From positions 1 through 37,955 of the forward strand of contig JACOZQ010000026.1 of NCBI GenBank assembly GCA_016181275.1: a stretch of DNA of 37,955 bases, in the 5' to 3' direction. The first letter of the stretch is position 1. Each line of letters starts with the position of its first letter. Made by a program: the position numbers and the translations under genes. Source of the stretch: Candidatus Woesearchaeota archaeon. Lineage in GTDB: Archaea; Nanobdellota; Nanobdellia; SCGC-AAA011-G17; ARS1403. The notes beneath the pieces are model-generated. The model did not search any database. It worked only from the letters and a program-made list of their open reading frames with translations, and was not told the origin of the DNA. Below, one piece after another: positions 6,799 to 16,417 of the stretch.

Positions 6799-7455
6799 TT
6801 GGTGATAAGGCATACTAGTTTTGATCATAAAGGGGGATGGTATCATTATAGAATACATGCTTTGAAGATGACTGAGCTCTGCAAAGATAATCTATTCTCA
6901 TTAAGAAAATACCTTGAAACTATGTTTGAGCAATGCCCAAATGATTATTTTCAAATAGGCCCTAGAAGTTCTTCATTAAAATTTAAACTTGATAATCTGG
7001 ATTTAAAACATGTTAGGAATCATGATCTGTGCGACTGGACAAAAATCGGACTGGAAAAGAATGATAGGAGATATAACACAGCGCATTCGCAAGTCCAAGT
7101 TTTCATGCTGGAAAATGACAGCAAGACAATTGCTGCTGAAGTTCCTTTGTGGCTTCAACCAGAGGAAGTTGATTTTTATCAGAGCCTGTTTAAAACAAAC
7201 GACCCTTTGACAGGGCATATCGATCTTTTAAGGATTGATGACAATAAAATCTGGGTGCTAGATTACAAGCCAAATGCCAGGCTGGAAAAATTTGCTGCTA
7301 CTCAAGTATATTTTTATGCGTTAATGCTTAGCAAGAGAACTAAAATACCGATAGAGAAATTCAGATGCGGATACTTTGATATGCATGATTGCTTTTTATT
7401 CAAGCCAGATGAATGCTCACTGCCTAAAATAAAAAATATTCTAAACTTCTGCTAA
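6799..7455 (+). CDS. PD-(D/E)XK nuclease, Cas4/RecB-like
   Basis: 218 residues. The nuclease core is AAEVPLWL, then LTGHIDLLRIDDNKIWVLDY with K next (the G-H-I-D plus D-Y-K active site), then ATQVYFYALML (the Q-x3-Y motif). This is the RecB/Cas4-like branch of the PD-(D/E)XK superfamily. There is no cysteine cluster like that of Cas4 and no CRISPR nearby, so it is probably a general repair nuclease or an exonuclease partner. Start: GAGGTG at 6785-6790 is a ribosome binding site eight bases before TTG 6799; GTG at 6802 is an alternative. It lies between FEN1 and PolB and its stop overlaps the end of the convergent polB gene by four bases. Confidence 0.8.
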   Translation: MVIRHTSFDHKGGWYHYRIHALKMTELCKDNLFSLRKYLETMFEQCPNDYFQIGPRSSSLKFKLDNLDLKHVRNHDLCDWTKIGLEKNDRRYNTAHSQVQVFMLENDSKTIAAEVPLWLQPEEVDFYQSLFKTNDPLTGHIDLLRIDDNKIWVLDYKPNARLEKFAATQVYFYALMLSKRTKIPIEKFRCGYFDMHDCFLFKPDECSLPKIKNILNFC

Positions 7456-9746
7456 AAATTAAATAGCGAAACCTGCTTGCTCCCTTTAATCAAGTCATCA
7501 AACTTTTTATTGTAAAAAACCAAGATTGAATCTGCTATCGGCTTTAGCTGCTTGTTTATATAATGATCATAATCTATCTTATGCTTTTGATTTTGGACAG
7601 GCTCGGGTCCATCTTCTGTAATTACATATTCGATTATGTTTGATACAATCTTGTCTAATTTCAAAGCGGCTTTCAAATGCTGCGATTTCACCAAATATTT
7701 CTTCAAATCTTTCCTGATTGACTTTCTATAAATTAACTGCTCATCATATTTTCCTTTTTTAACATCCTCAATAAACTTTCTTACATAATCTGTTATTTCT
7801 TTCTTATGGAAAATTCTGTCAAGCAGTTCATGCTGGAAATTTTTGGCGAGTTCTGTCCAGTCTCTCCTGCGCGATTCCATTCCTGTAAATTCAATCTTTT
7901 CTTCTCCGTTTATTACTCTTAATCCTGCATATCTTTTTTTAGCTCCTGCTTCAGCGCCCCTAATCTTTGGCATTATGAACATCTTGAATACTTTTTCAAA
8001 TTCCAGCTCAAGATGATTCTTAACTCCGTATTTCTCATTTATGTGAATTGTAAAGAATTTATTTATTTCATCTGTAAGTTTCCTGCCAAGCTGCTCTGCT
8101 TTTTCTGTCGAGCCCACTTTCGGTCGGATAAAACATGAGTCAGTATCGCTGTAAATTACCTCATGGCCTTTTTCCCTAATTTTCTCAGCTGTCAATTTTA
8201 TCAGATGCTGCCCAAAATGAGTTATTGCATTCGCCATATCTGTGCTAAAAAACCTAAAGGAGGAATTTGCCATAACACCGAACATTGAATTAAGCAGTAT
8301 CTTTATTGCATAAGATGTGAGCTCATCTTTTTCCTTCTTAACTCTCTCTCTTTCTTTCATCAACTCGTCAATTATCTCAGGAAGAAATCCCAAATCTTTT
8401 TTGAATGCTGCCCCATTTGGCGCGATTATCAAATTCTTCCCTTTTTTCTTGCCTACAAAAGTAAATGGATCAATATTAAAAGTCCTCATTATTGATGGAT
8501 ACAGCGATTTAAAATCAAGGATTATTATATTTTCATATATTCCTGGAACTGAATCCATTACATATCCCCCTTTAATCCTTTCTTCCTTATTTTTGAAGCC
8601 AGCTGACTGCGCTACATATTTCCTCTCCTTTAATTTTCTAAGATAAAGAGAATCAAAAGACGCTATCGATGCATTTACCCTGTCTAACGGTATTCCCGTC
8701 AATAAGGAACGATGAATTGACAAATCTAAAACACGCGTTTTCTTTATTATGTCCAATACTAGTCTAGCATCGTTCAGATTGTATTCAATTAATTTCTCGG
8801 GATTATTCTTATAGAAAGATTCTATTTCTTCCGGCTTGTTATAATCATCAATCAGTTTTTTCTCTTTAAGGAAATGATGAGCTGCTGTGCTTAACTTGTA
8901 ATTTTCCAGCTGAATAAAAGATCCTTTTAGCAGATCAATTGCATCTAAAACAATTCTTCCCTGAAAATCAGACTTTGAAGTCCTGAAAAAATCAGATTCC
9001 AATGTGAGCTTGCACTGCTGGTTTGTCCTCCCTAATATAAATGGAATTTTATGCTGCTTGAATTTCTCTTTTAAAAAATTCAAATCAAAATCAATCACAC
9101 TCCATCCTGTGATAATATCGGGATCTTCATCTCTTATTATTTCCTTGAATTTTTCCAGCAATGATTCTTCATCTTTAAATGAAACAGCATTCTTTAATTT
9201 TTTATTGTGCACTATCAATGATTTCGTGAAGTCTTCCGAATATATTGAAATTGAATAAAGATACTTGCCGTCGATAGAGGTTTCTATATCTATTGAAAAA
9301 ACTCTTAATCTTGGAGTAAATTGAGCCGGGGATATTATCGGCTCTTCAAAAATCCTGTCGATGAACTCATTCTGCTCGTAATCTTCTTCATTTATTTCAA
9401 CAGCTGACTTTATATTATTATCAATCAAAAAACGATATGCAAATTTTATGTCGGCTTCATAGCATTCAACTTCTCTTTCCTCTAAATATCTTCTTAAATT
9501 AGGAACATCGGCAGGAATTTCTGTATAAATTTTTACCAATTTTTCATCATCGAAGTTTTTGCAGTTTGTTTTTTCATATTCATATTCTCTTGGCAATGAT
9601 TTTTGGTCCGATTCCTTGATATAGAAATAAGGCCTGTATGAATTTATTGTCAAAAAAGACTGGCCATTTTCAAGCTTTCCAAATAATAAAACACTTGGTT
9701 TATTGTTTACTATCCTATATGTCGGGTATAATACAAATCCTTTCAT
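7452..9746 (-). CDS. polB: Family B DNA polymerase
   Basis: 764 residues from MKGFVLYPTYRI. The open frame extends 18 codons further, into the promoter shared with the aminopeptidase gene. Replicative or repair polymerase with proofreading. Exonuclease motifs: FSIDIET (Asp153, Glu155), DFDLNF (about 219-224) and YNLNDARL (about 322-329). Polymerase motifs: A DFKSLYPSIM (411-420), B KILLNSMFG (482-490) and C YSDTDS (532-537). The last residues KQVSLFNF form a PCNA-interacting box. All catalytic positions are present, and no intein occurs although archaeal polB genes often carry one. Length fits the compact archaeal PolB type. Confidence 0.96.
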   Translation of the reverse strand: MKGFVLYPTYRIVNNKPSVLLFGKLENGQSFLTINSYRPYFYIKESDQKSLPREYEYEKTNCKNFDDEKLVKIYTEIPADVPNLRRYLEEREVECYEADIKFAYRFLIDNNIKSAVEINEEDYEQNEFIDRIFEEPIISPAQFTPRLRVFSIDIETSIDGKYLYSISIYSEDFTKSLIVHNKKLKNAVSFKDEESLLEKFKEIIRDEDPDIITGWSVIDFDLNFLKEKFKQHKIPFILGRTNQQCKLTLESDFFRTSKSDFQGRIVLDAIDLLKGSFIQLENYKLSTAAHHFLKEKKLIDDYNKPEEIESFYKNNPEKLIEYNLNDARLVLDIIKKTRVLDLSIHRSLLTGIPLDRVNASIASFDSLYLRKLKERKYVAQSAGFKNKEERIKGGYVMDSVPGIYENIIILDFKSLYPSIMRTFNIDPFTFVGKKKGKNLIIAPNGAAFKKDLGFLPEIIDELMKERERVKKEKDELTSYAIKILLNSMFGVMANSSFRFFSTDMANAITHFGQHLIKLTAEKIREKGHEVIYSDTDSCFIRPKVGSTEKAEQLGRKLTDEINKFFTIHINEKYGVKNHLELEFEKVFKMFIMPKIRGAEAGAKKRYAGLRVINGEEKIEFTGMESRRRDWTELAKNFQHELLDRIFHKKEITDYVRKFIEDVKKGKYDEQLIYRKSIRKDLKKYLVKSQHLKAALKLDKIVSNIIEYVITEDGPEPVQNQKHKIDYDHYINKQLKPIADSILVFYNKKFDDLIKGSKQVSLFNF

Positions 9747-9767
9747 AATCAAAATGTTGAAAGATAA

Positions 9768-9776
9768 GTTTAAATA
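9768..9776 (+). promoter_or_regulatory. TATA box for the methionine aminopeptidase gene
   Basis: GTTTAAATA is centred 27 bp before the ATG at 9799, so the transcript is predicted to be leaderless. The 52-bp gap also holds the polB promoter on the other strand. Confidence 0.55.
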
Positions 9777-9798
9777 AGTTGTTGCAAAAATAAATGCC

Positions 9799-10683
9799 AT
9801 GAGTTTGCAGGACTACAAAAAAGCAGGGAAGATAGCAGCAGAGGCGTTGCAGTTTGGCAAGAAATTAATAAAAGAAGATGCTTTTCTAAGAGAGGTTACT
9901 AAAAAAACAGAAGAATTCATATTAAATAATGGGGGAAAATTGGCTTTCCCAGTCCAAATTTCTTTAAATAATAAAGCAGCACATTGTTATGCTGGAACTA
10001 GCAATGAGCAGAAATTTATAGACGGTGATTTAGTAAAATTCGATGTTGGAGTTCATGTCAATGGGTATATTGCTGACAATGCTTTAAGTGTTAATATTGC
10101 TAATGATAAGGATCTGAAGTTAATAAGAGCAAGCAAAGATGCATTGAGAGAAGCAATCAGCTTGATGAGGCCCGGTGTTAAACTAAATGAGATAGGGATG
10201 GCGATTGAAGAGGTAATTGTGGGCTATGGCTTCCAGCCAATAAGAAATTTGAGCGGGCATGAAGTTGAGAGATGGAATCTGCATGCCGGTATTATAATAC
10301 CAAATTACGACAATAAAAATGAAATGGAATTGGAAGAAGGGCAGGTGTTTGCAGTTGAGCCGTTTGCAACTACTGGAGCTGGAAAAGTCAGCGAAGGAAA
10401 ATTCAGTGGAATATATAAAGTTCATGAATTGAAAAGCGTGAGAATTGGAAGGGATGTGCTGAAAATGATTTATGAAAATTACAGGACATTGCCATTTGCT
10501 AAAGACTGGCTGAACAAGGAATTTGACAGATTTAAAATTGACAACAGCTTTAGAATTCTAGAACAGCAGGAAGTAATTCATAACTATACTGAGCTTATTG
10601 AAAAAGAAGGAACAAAGGTGAGCCAAGCAGAGCATACTGTTATGGTGGCTAATAATCCAATTGTGCTGACGAAAATAGAATAA
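9799..10683 (+). CDS. map: Methionine aminopeptidase, type II
   Basis: 294 residues. It removes the initiator methionine from nascent proteins using two metal ions. The pita-bread fold residues are visible: His62 (KAAHCYAG), Asp82 (VKFDVGVH), Asp93 (GYIADNA), His154 (NLSGHEVERW), Glu187 (VFAVEPFATTGAG) and Glu278 (SQAEHTVMV). The insert between about residues 195 and 270, with YENYRTLPFAKDWL, is the type II subdomain of archaea and eukaryotes. Start ATG fits the TATA box 27 bp upstream. It converges with the small gene at 10684 with no bases between the stop codons. Confidence 0.96.
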   Translation: MSLQDYKKAGKIAAEALQFGKKLIKEDAFLREVTKKTEEFILNNGGKLAFPVQISLNNKAAHCYAGTSNEQKFIDGDLVKFDVGVHVNGYIADNALSVNIANDKDLKLIRASKDALREAISLMRPGVKLNEIGMAIEEVIVGYGFQPIRNLSGHEVERWNLHAGIIIPNYDNKNEMELEEGQVFAVEPFATTGAGKVSEGKFSGIYKVHELKSVRIGRDVLKMIYENYRTLPFAKDWLNKEFDRFKIDNSFRILEQQEVIHNYTELIEKEGTKVSQAEHTVMVANNPIVLTKIE

Positions 10684-10827
10684 TTACCTGTTATAATTTT
10701 TTAATCTCCAGACAAGGTCTGATAATTCAGCTTCGGCATAAATCCTTTGCCATTTTATTCTTTCTTCCTCAGAAAGTTTTTCCTGTTTTAGATCATAAAT
10801 TCTATATGATTTGTCTTTTGTTTCCAT
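10684..10827 (-). CDS. Small charged protein downstream of CDC48
   Basis: 47 residues starting METKDKSYRIYDLKQEKLSE and ending RLKNYNR, with no family recognised. It is helical and charged, with no membrane segment. The start is supported by AGGAGA seven bases upstream, and the gene begins nine bases after the cdc48 stop, so it is probably the last gene of that operon. A role as a small partner of CDC48 is only a suggestion from its position. Confidence 0.6.
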   Translation of the reverse strand: METKDKSYRIYDLKQEKLSEEERIKWQRIYAEAELSDLVWRLKNYNR

Positions 10828-10836
10828 TTTATTCTC

Positions 10837-13800
10837 CTATCCAAAATATGTCGGTACTTCTTTTCTTATTGCAGCTCCCCTTGCCGATTTAAAAAAACGT
10901 TCTTCAATCATCTTGTAAGCTTCCAGATCATCTTCTGTTATGCTTGCTCTTGTCTTCTTCAATGCTTCTTCAAAATGCTTCATATTTATCTCACTGGATT
11001 TTATATTCTCCCTTAATGCGAGCAGGCCAGCTTCTCTGCATACATTTTCTATGTCAGCTCCCGTATATAATTTTGTCTCCTTCGCCAGCTTTGTCAAATC
11101 AACATCAGTAGCCAAAGGCATGTCTTTTGTATTTATTGTAAATATTTCCAATCTCGATTTCTCCTCAGGCACTGAAACTAAAATCATCCTGTCAAATCTT
11201 CCAGGCCTTAATAAAGCTGGATCTAACATATCAGGACGATTAGTTGCCGCAACAACAATTACATCGTGCAATTCTTCCAAGCCGTCCATTTCTGAAAGTA
11301 AAGTATTTACAATTCTTTCAGTAACTCCTGAATTATCATAACCTCCTCTTCTTGGAACTAATGCATCTATTTCATCAAAGAATATAATTGCCGGCGTTAA
11401 CTGGCGAGCTTTTTCGAAAACTTTTCTTACTCCCTTCTCCGACTCTCCCACGAATTTATTTAACAACTCAGGACCTTTTACCAAAATAAAATTTGCTTGT
11501 GATTCGTTTGCAACTGCTTTTGCCAGCAATGTTTTACCACAGCCAGGTGGACCATATAGCAATATTCCTCTTGGTGGTCTTATACTCAAATTTTTGAATG
11601 CATTTGGATATTTCAAAGGCCATTCAACAGCCTCTTTCAGCTCCTGCTTTGTTGATTCTAATCCTCCAACACGATTCCATTTTACATTTGGTATCTCAAC
11701 TAATATTTCACGCATTGCAGAGGGTCTTACAATTTTCAAAGCTTCCTGAAAGTCTTCATTTGTAACAATTAATTTTTCTAAAACTTCTTTTGATATTGGC
11801 TCTTTTTCCTGCAACTTTATGTCTGGCAATAATCTACGAAGAACATTCATTGCTGCTTCCTTTGCAAGAGCTGAAACATCTGCTCCAACAAATCCATGAG
11901 TTACCTCTGCTAATTTTTCAAGCTTTACATCTTCTGTCATCGGCATGTTTCTTGTATGAATTTTTAAAATATTCAATCTTCCTTTTTTATTAGGAACTGA
12001 AATTGGAATTTCCCTGTCAAATCTTCCGGGACGCCTTAATGCCGGATCAATTGCATTCGGTCTGTTAGTTGCTGCGATGACTACAACTTTTCCACGACTT
12101 TTCAAGCCGTCCATCATCGACAACAATTGAGCTACAACTCTCCTTTCCAGCTCACCATGAACATCTTCTCTTTTTGGAGCGATTGCATCAATCTCATCAA
12201 TGAAAATAATTGATGGTGCATTTTTCTCTGCATCTTCAAATAACTGCCTTATGCGCTTTTCCGAGTTATGGACTATGAAACCATTTGCAATAAAATTATG
12301 ATTTTTTGGAACAGTAAAATCGTAAACATGATTTTCAGATTCTTCAATAATCTTGACCGGGCTCCATATAATATCATTGTCTTTCAAAATCCTTATCTTC
12401 TCTATCGTTGTATGATCTTCCCCTAATTGTTTCAATAGGATAATAAATTTCTCAACTTGCTGTCTCGAAAATGCTTCTATATTTGGATTCAGACCTTCTC
12501 TGATAAGCTTTCTCTTTGATAAATTATGTTTTTCTATAATTTTGTTTATGAATTTTGCTAGGGGGATTCTATTGTAAACCGGCTTTGAATATTTTAAATC
12601 TAACTTACTTTCGAGCGTTTCTTTTCTCTTCAGATGGTTTAATTTTATTTTTTCCTTAAATACATCTAATGATTCTTTATCGCTTATTGTAAGCTCATAA
12701 GTCCCATCTTTTTTAAATCTAAATGTTGATTGTATCCCGAGCCTTAATAGCAACAATTTTACTCCATTGAGCATTTGTTTGCTTGAAGTATAATAAGAGA
12801 TTTGCATTCCTCCTGGAACGAGATGCACATGTCCGTCTGTATCAAACAAACCTTGCAAATATGAAGCAATATAATCTTTTGGTAATCCGATCATATAAGA
12901 CGGCACGATTACTGTTTTAGATTTATTCTTAACAGGGATGCCCAGATTCTTTAGCAGATTCCCTATTGGCCTGGATGAGAAATAATAACCATATTTACCA
13001 TCACATTTAAGGTCGTCAATTTCAAATAATTCCTTTACGATTCTTCTATATTCATTTACTACTTTTTCATCTGCATTTATTAAAGATATTGTGGATACTC
13101 CTTTGTCTTTGTAATTGTACCTTAAATGCCCATCTCCTGCTAAGAGCCCTAATAAAAATAGTAAATCCTTGTTTATCTTTGTTGGTATTGATCCTTTTCT
13201 AGTTAATTTTAATCTGTCTAGGAACCCTGGTTTGTGTAATTTTTTAATGATCCATGCAGGAGCAGATTCATTATGCTTATGATCATTTATTTTCTTTGCA
13301 GTTACCCCTAGAAATTCTGCAACATCTTTATTCTGACCATGTAAGTTAAATAAGTCTTTTATCCACCCTCCAGAAAATGAAACATTATCATCTATAAAAT
13401 CCAAAATCTCTGGTATTGACTCATTTATCTCGGGCAATGCATTTGCAATAGCAACCCTATCTTCAGGTTTAAGATCCTGGGCAAGAACCCAAACAGGTTC
13501 TAAATCTTTTAAAGTTAATAATTTTGATGTTGGTGTTAATTCAATAAATCCATGTGGGGTTGCTATCTTTAAAGTTTTTTGCACTCCTTTATCATAAGTA
13601 TCTGAAATTGGCAAAAGCTCTGATTTTTGGTTTTCCATATTTATTGCTGCTATCTTATGAGTCTTTCCTTCTTTAGCTGCTTCTTCTATTGTTGTTAATC
13701 CTGCTCCATTAGTTATTATCAATGAATCTTTAGCAACACATTCTCCATAGTATTTATTCATAATTTCCGGACCGTTAACTAAAATGAAATGCGCATCAGA

Positions 13801-14607
13801 TTCGTTTGCAACTGCTTTTGCCAGCAATGTTTTACCACAGCCAGGCGGACCATGCAGCAAAACTCCAGCTGGCGGCTCAATTCCTAATCTCTTAAAAATT
13901 TCTGGATGTCTCATCGGGAGCTCGATCATCTCTCTAATTTTCTTTACTTCTTCTGATAATCCGCCAATGTCTTCATAGGTAACTTCTGGAATTGATTCTT
14001 CAACAACATCAACTGCTTTTGGATTTACACTTATTTGAGTTGTTTCTGTAACTATAACTGGCTGTTTTGGATTTGCTTCTACAACAATAAATTTTAATGA
14101 AGAGAAACCAAAATTATCGAAGAATGTATCTTCAAAATTAAATATATCCTCGAAGAATGGTGATTCTGCTAAAGTTCTGCGCCTTCTTCTTGTTCCACCT
14201 AAAGCAACTATATCTCCTTTTACTAAAGCCCTTCCCAATAAACCGCGCTTGAAAACATCCGGATGAGCTTGAACCATTATCCCTTTTTGAGCTGGAGCTA
14301 TTGCAATCGTCTTTGCTTCTTTTACTTCTGCCTGCCTGACTTTTACAGTTTCGCCGATGCCTGTTTTTGCATTCCTTCTTAAAATTCCGTCCATCCTTAT
14401 TATTGACTGGCCGACATCAGATGGATAAGCTCGATCAATAACACCGACGGTGACTCTGCTCCCTTCTATTTCCACAACATCACCAGGGCGAACCCCAAGA
14501 AGATTCATTGTATGGCTGTCTATTCTGACTATCCCTTTGTAAGCTTCTTCCTGCAAAGCTTCCATTACTTTCAGTTGAACTTCTTTTTTATCAATGATTT
14601 CAGCCAT
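10837..14607 (-). CDS. CDC48/VAT AAA ATPase with an in-frame intein
   Basis: 1256 codons; without the intein the mature protein is 764 residues, normal for archaeal CDC48 (VAT, p97). It unfolds proteins, often feeding the proteasome. N-domain: a double-psi barrel at about residues 1-90, then a second lobe to about 190. D1: Walker A GPPGCGKT at 253-260, [12 protein letters not shown], and Walker [11 protein letters not shown] after the intein. D2: [31 protein letters not shown] and sensor TNRPD. The C-terminus is KEVPTYFG. The intein interrupts YYGE-SEKR of D1. The gene overlaps the upstream zinc/AbrB regulator gene by eight bases, so expression is probably coupled. Confidence 0.95.
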   Translation of the reverse strand: MAEIIDKKEVQLKVMEALQEEAYKGIVRIDSHTMNLLGVRPGDVVEIEGSRVTVGVIDRAYPSDVGQSIIRMDGILRRNAKTGIGETVKVRQAEVKEAKTIAIAPAQKGIMVQAHPDVFKRGLLGRALVKGDIVALGGTRRRRRTLAESPFFEDIFNFEDTFFDNFGFSSLKFIVVEANPKQPVIVTETTQISVNPKAVDVVEESIPEVTYEDIGGLSEEVKKIREMIELPMRHPEIFKRLGIEPPAGVLLHGPPGCGKTLLAKAVANESDAHFILVNGPEIMNKYYGECVAKDSLIITNGAGLTTIEEAAKEGKTHKIAAINMENQKSELLPISDTYDKGVQKTLKIATPHGFIELTPTSKLLTLKDLEPVWVLAQDLKPEDRVAIANALPEINESIPEILDFIDDNVSFSGGWIKDLFNLHGQNKDVAEFLGVTAKKINDHKHNESAPAWIIKKLHKPGFLDRLKLTRKGSIPTKINKDLLFLLGLLAGDGHLRYNYKDKGVSTISLINADEKVVNEYRRIVKELFEIDDLKCDGKYGYYFSSRPIGNLLKNLGIPVKNKSKTVIVPSYMIGLPKDYIASYLQGLFDTDGHVHLVPGGMQISYYTSSKQMLNGVKLLLLRLGIQSTFRFKKDGTYELTISDKESLDVFKEKIKLNHLKRKETLESKLDLKYSKPVYNRIPLAKFINKIIEKHNLSKRKLIREGLNPNIEAFSRQQVEKFIILLKQLGEDHTTIEKIRILKDNDIIWSPVKIIEESENHVYDFTVPKNHNFIANGFIVHNSEKRIRQLFEDAEKNAPSIIFIDEIDAIAPKREDVHGELERRVVAQLLSMMDGLKSRGKVVVIAATNRPNAIDPALRRPGRFDREIPISVPNKKGRLNILKIHTRNMPMTEDVKLEKLAEVTHGFVGADVSALAKEAAMNVLRRLLPDIKLQEKEPISKEVLEKLIVTNEDFQEALKIVRPSAMREILVEIPNVKWNRVGGLESTKQELKEAVEWPLKYPNAFKNLSIRPPRGILLYGPPGCGKTLLAKAVANESQANFILVKGPELLNKFVGESEKGVRKVFEKARQLTPAIIFFDEIDALVPRRGGYDNSGVTERIVNTLLSEMDGLEELHDVIVVAATNRPDMLDPALLRPGRFDRMILVSVPEEKSRLEIFTINTKDMPLATDVDLTKLAKETKLYTGADIENVCREAGLLALRENIKSSEINMKHFEEALKKTRASITEDDLEAYKMIEERFFKSARGAAIRKEVPTYFG
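12265..13740 (-). other. Intein with LAGLIDADG homing endonuclease, within cdc48
   Basis: 492 residues (290-781 of the precursor). The N-terminal splice residue is Cys290 (YYGE, then [12 protein letters not shown]). The C-terminal end is [13 protein letters not shown] followed by extein Ser782, with the usual penultimate His and final Asn. Two LAGLIDADG helices, [11 protein letters not shown] (about 485-495) and [12 protein letters not shown] (about 583-594), make it a DOD-type homing endonuclease with apparently intact acidic residues (Asp492, Asp591). The block B motif reads LTPTSKLL, where most inteins have T-x-x-H, so the histidine that assists the first acyl shift is replaced by Ser. Insertion at the conserved D1 motif fits inteins choosing the least variable site. 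Confidence 0.93.
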
Positions 14608-14959
14608 TTTTGCTCCACATTCTTTTTCTGAAAAATATGCTCAATTTTTCTGGTTCTTCCAATGCCATGAAAAGCATATTATTTAACTTCTTTTGTATTT
14701 CATCTTGGTAATCAATTATCTCTCTCGGTATTGAAACTGTGTAAGAATTTCCTACCATTCTTAATTTTACTTGAAACTGCTTGTTTCTTATTTTAGAAAA
14801 ATGCTCTAATTTCTGCTCATCTTCTGGATGTAGATATGTCTTGCCACAATTATTACACTCTAAAGCCCGAACACAGAATCCATTTTTAATGACTTCAGTC
14901 TTCTCCATTTTTGTGTCACAGTCATCACACAAAACCCTGGCATTAAATAAATCTGACAT
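14600..14959 (-). CDS. Zinc ribbon + AbrB/MazE-like DNA-binding regulator
   Basis: 119 residues. The N-terminal half has two CxxC pairs (VLCDDCD and [10 protein letters not shown]), a zinc ribbon of the YgiT kind. The second half, [20 protein letters not shown], is a swapped-hairpin AbrB/MazE fold, followed by a helix and a basic tail. It is probably a transcription regulator or antitoxin-like protein. The palindrome at 14975-14995 in its own promoter is a likely operator. The protein at 35155 has the same two-part plan and a related palindrome nearby. The end overlaps cdc48 by eight bases. Confidence 0.75.
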   Translation of the reverse strand: MSDLFNARVLCDDCDTKMEKTEVIKNGFCVRALECNNCGKTYLHPEDEQKLEHFSKIRNKQFQVKLRMVGNSYTVSIPREIIDYQDEIQKKLNNMLFMALEEPEKLSIFFRKRMWSKNG

Positions 14960-14974
14960 TTTGTATATATTTTT

Positions 14975-14995
14975 GTATATACATCACGTGTATAC
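14975..14995 (-). promoter_or_regulatory. Near-perfect palindrome over the predicted start of the zinc/AbrB-cdc48 operon
   Basis: The 21 bases start GTATATACAT and end GTGTATAC, and most positions are symmetric. The TATA box TTTATAAA at 15000-15007 predicts a transcription start near 14978, so a bound protein would block it. The AbrB-like product is the obvious candidate for autoregulation. A related sequence, ATACACATCGTGTGTAT, occurs at 34881-34897. Confidence 0.55.
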
Positions 14996-15022
14996 TAAAT
15001 TTATAAATCTTTCGGTTAGTTT

Positions 15023-15180
15023 TGCTGTGAACGTTTTCGATTTCAAACCGAACGGAAACTCAAGCGATTCTCACAGCATTTTTCACAAATCACAAAATTA
15101 TAGTCCTTAATCAAAGGCACGAATGCGTTGCTCGAGAACGGCTCTAAGGAGTCATCCCCTCGTGCGCTAAGGCAGACTAT
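15023..15180. ncRNA. Candidate structured RNA, class unknown
   Basis: This stretch without a gene is visibly more GC-rich than its surroundings and folds in two domains. Domain 1: TGCTGTGA (15023-15030) pairs with TCACAGCA (15071-15078), and inside it GTTTTC (15033-15038) pairs with GGAAAC (15054-15059). Domain 2: ATAGTC (15100-15105) pairs with GACTAT (15175-15180), CTTA with TAAG just inside, GCACGA (15117-15122) with TCGTGC (15160-15165), and GGCTC-TAAG-GAGTC (15140-15153) forms a capped hairpin. On the plus strand a TATA-like box at 15000-15007 precedes it and a T-rich run (TTTTCATTTT) follows, which favours that strand. It does not show the core motifs of tRNA, RNase P or SRP RNA that I would expect. 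Confidence 0.45.
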
Positions 15181-15182
15181 TT

Positions 15183-15326
15183 TCATTTTATTAGATTCTT
15201 GAATAGAATTTCATCGCTACATGAAGCACATAACATAATTTCAATTTTGATTTTATCAGTTGGGTGATAAAAATATTTATTCAATTCTTTTACTTTATAG
15301 CACTTTATGCATTTACCTACTGTCAT
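15183..15326 (-). CDS. 47-residue zinc mini-protein coupled to the transposase
   Basis: Begins MTVGKCIKCYKVKELNKY and contains a second pair MLCASCSDE, so two CxxC knuckles about 23 residues apart form a probable zinc ribbon, followed by a short helix (EILFKNLIK). The ATG at 15326 overlaps the transposase stop as ATGA, the classic coupling arrangement. It could bind the transposase, DNA or RNA. Nothing else is recognisable. Confidence 0.65.
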   Translation of the reverse strand: MTVGKCIKCYKVKELNKYFYHPTDKIKIEIMLCASCSDEILFKNLIK

Positions 15327-16417
15327 ACGGAAGTCCTCCAAGAATCATCAAGGTCAAATGGAAAATCAATCTTATCATGGAAATAAGCTAAAATTAAGCA
15401 CCTAATATTGTGGCAGGCAACCCTTAACAAGAGCTCATTAATCCTTGCAGTATGGTTTTTGTGCCTTGTGAAATCCGATAAAACTGTTTTGAGCATATGA
15501 AAGGATGCTTCAACATTGGCTCTTAATGAATATCTTCTTTTTTCTTTTTGCTCAGCATCTTCATAATATCTTATTACATCTCTCTTCCATGAAGTATAAT
15601 CCATTGGCTTTGCTACCGTGTTCTCTTTCGGTTTTACATACAATTTTATGTTTAAAGATTCACAGAAGAAACTGTGCTTTTTTGAATGATATGCAGTATC
15701 AACATAGATTTCTTTAATATGAAATTTTTCTTTTGTTTTCAAAACAAGCTCTTCAAAGAATTTACTATCGTGCTCATATCCTTTAGCTACAATTGCATAA
15801 GGAATAACGTGGCTATTTACTCCGCAGATTGCATGCAATCCTGTATAACTTCTTTTCTTCTCTTTATCTGTTCTAATATCTTTATATCGCCTTTTCCCGC
15901 TACTCTCCTTAAATCCCGTTCCATCGCATGCGAAAAAATTCTCATTTTGGATTAAAGGCTCGCTTAATCTTGTAATTAATTTTTGTATATAAGGAGTAAG
16001 GGAAGGGTCATTAATGTAATCATTAATTCGGTTGAAGTAATTATCTGAGAAATTCGTGGCTTTCAGATAATTTTCATTATAAGCTGATTTAACATGATAT
16101 ACTGTTCGTCTTGCTCCACGAAGATGATACTGCTTGACACAGCCAATGATTATTTTTTCTTTTAACGGAACGGATTTTCTTCCTGTTCCTTTATATCCAT
16201 TTGGCAGATTTAAAGTTAATAGTGTATTGTTTAGGATCTTTAGAAAAATATAAGGCTCCCATTGATGTGCTTGATTAATTGCGGTAAAATCCCTTTTTAT
16301 CTTCCTCAATCTTTCTGCTTTTCTGAATTCCTCTAAGCTAGATTGCTTTAAATTTGGAATTGGAGAATTCCAAAAATCTCTTTGCCAGAAGTCCCTAAGA
16401 TTTGTATCCCTATCCAC
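15323..16417 (-). CDS. DDE transposase-like protein in an operon with an exonuclease
   Basis: 364 residues. DDE_Tnp_1-type core: Asp165 (FFACDGTGFKES), Asp240 (IYVDTAYHSKKH) and Glu303 (NVEASFHMLKTVL), with an N-terminal helical region and a conserved-looking GTGRKSVPLKEKI segment. The only possible start near the front is GTG at 16417, which shares its first base with the TAG of the exonuclease gene (TAGTG). Its stop overlaps the next gene as ATGA. I found no terminal inverted repeats or target duplication by eye around it, unlike the element at 3631. It may be an insertion sequence whose ends I cannot see, or a domesticated transposase. It is not close to the other transposase in sequence. 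Confidence 0.85.
   Translation of the reverse strand: MDRDTNLRDFWQRDFWNSPIPNLKQSSLEEFRKAERLRKIKRDFTAINQAHQWEPYIFLKILNNTLLTLNLPNGYKGTGRKSVPLKEKIIIGCVKQYHLRGARRTVYHVKSAYNENYLKATNFSDNYFNRINDYINDPSLTPYIQKLITRLSEPLIQNENFFACDGTGFKESSGKRRYKDIRTDKEKKRSYTGLHAICGVNSHVIPYAIVAKGYEHDSKFFEELVLKTKEKFHIKEIYVDTAYHSKKHSFFCESLNIKLYVKPKENTVAKPMDYTSWKRDVIRYYEDAEQKEKRRYSLRANVEASFHMLKTVLSDFTRHKNHTARINELLLRVACHNIRCLILAYFHDKIDFPFDLDDSWRTSV

Noticed and set aside
6799-7455. Cas4 of a CRISPR system
   Set aside because: No CRISPR repeats or other cas genes in the window and the Cas4 cysteine cluster is missing.
15100-15180. tRNA gene in the structured region
   Set aside because: Stems exist, but neither strand gives a 7-bp acceptor, a proper anticodon arm and a GTTC-type T loop at the right distances.
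15323-16417. Terminal inverted repeats for the second transposase
   Set aside because: Comparing 15000-15330 with 16400-16480 on opposite strands gave only matches of about six bases, which is chance level.
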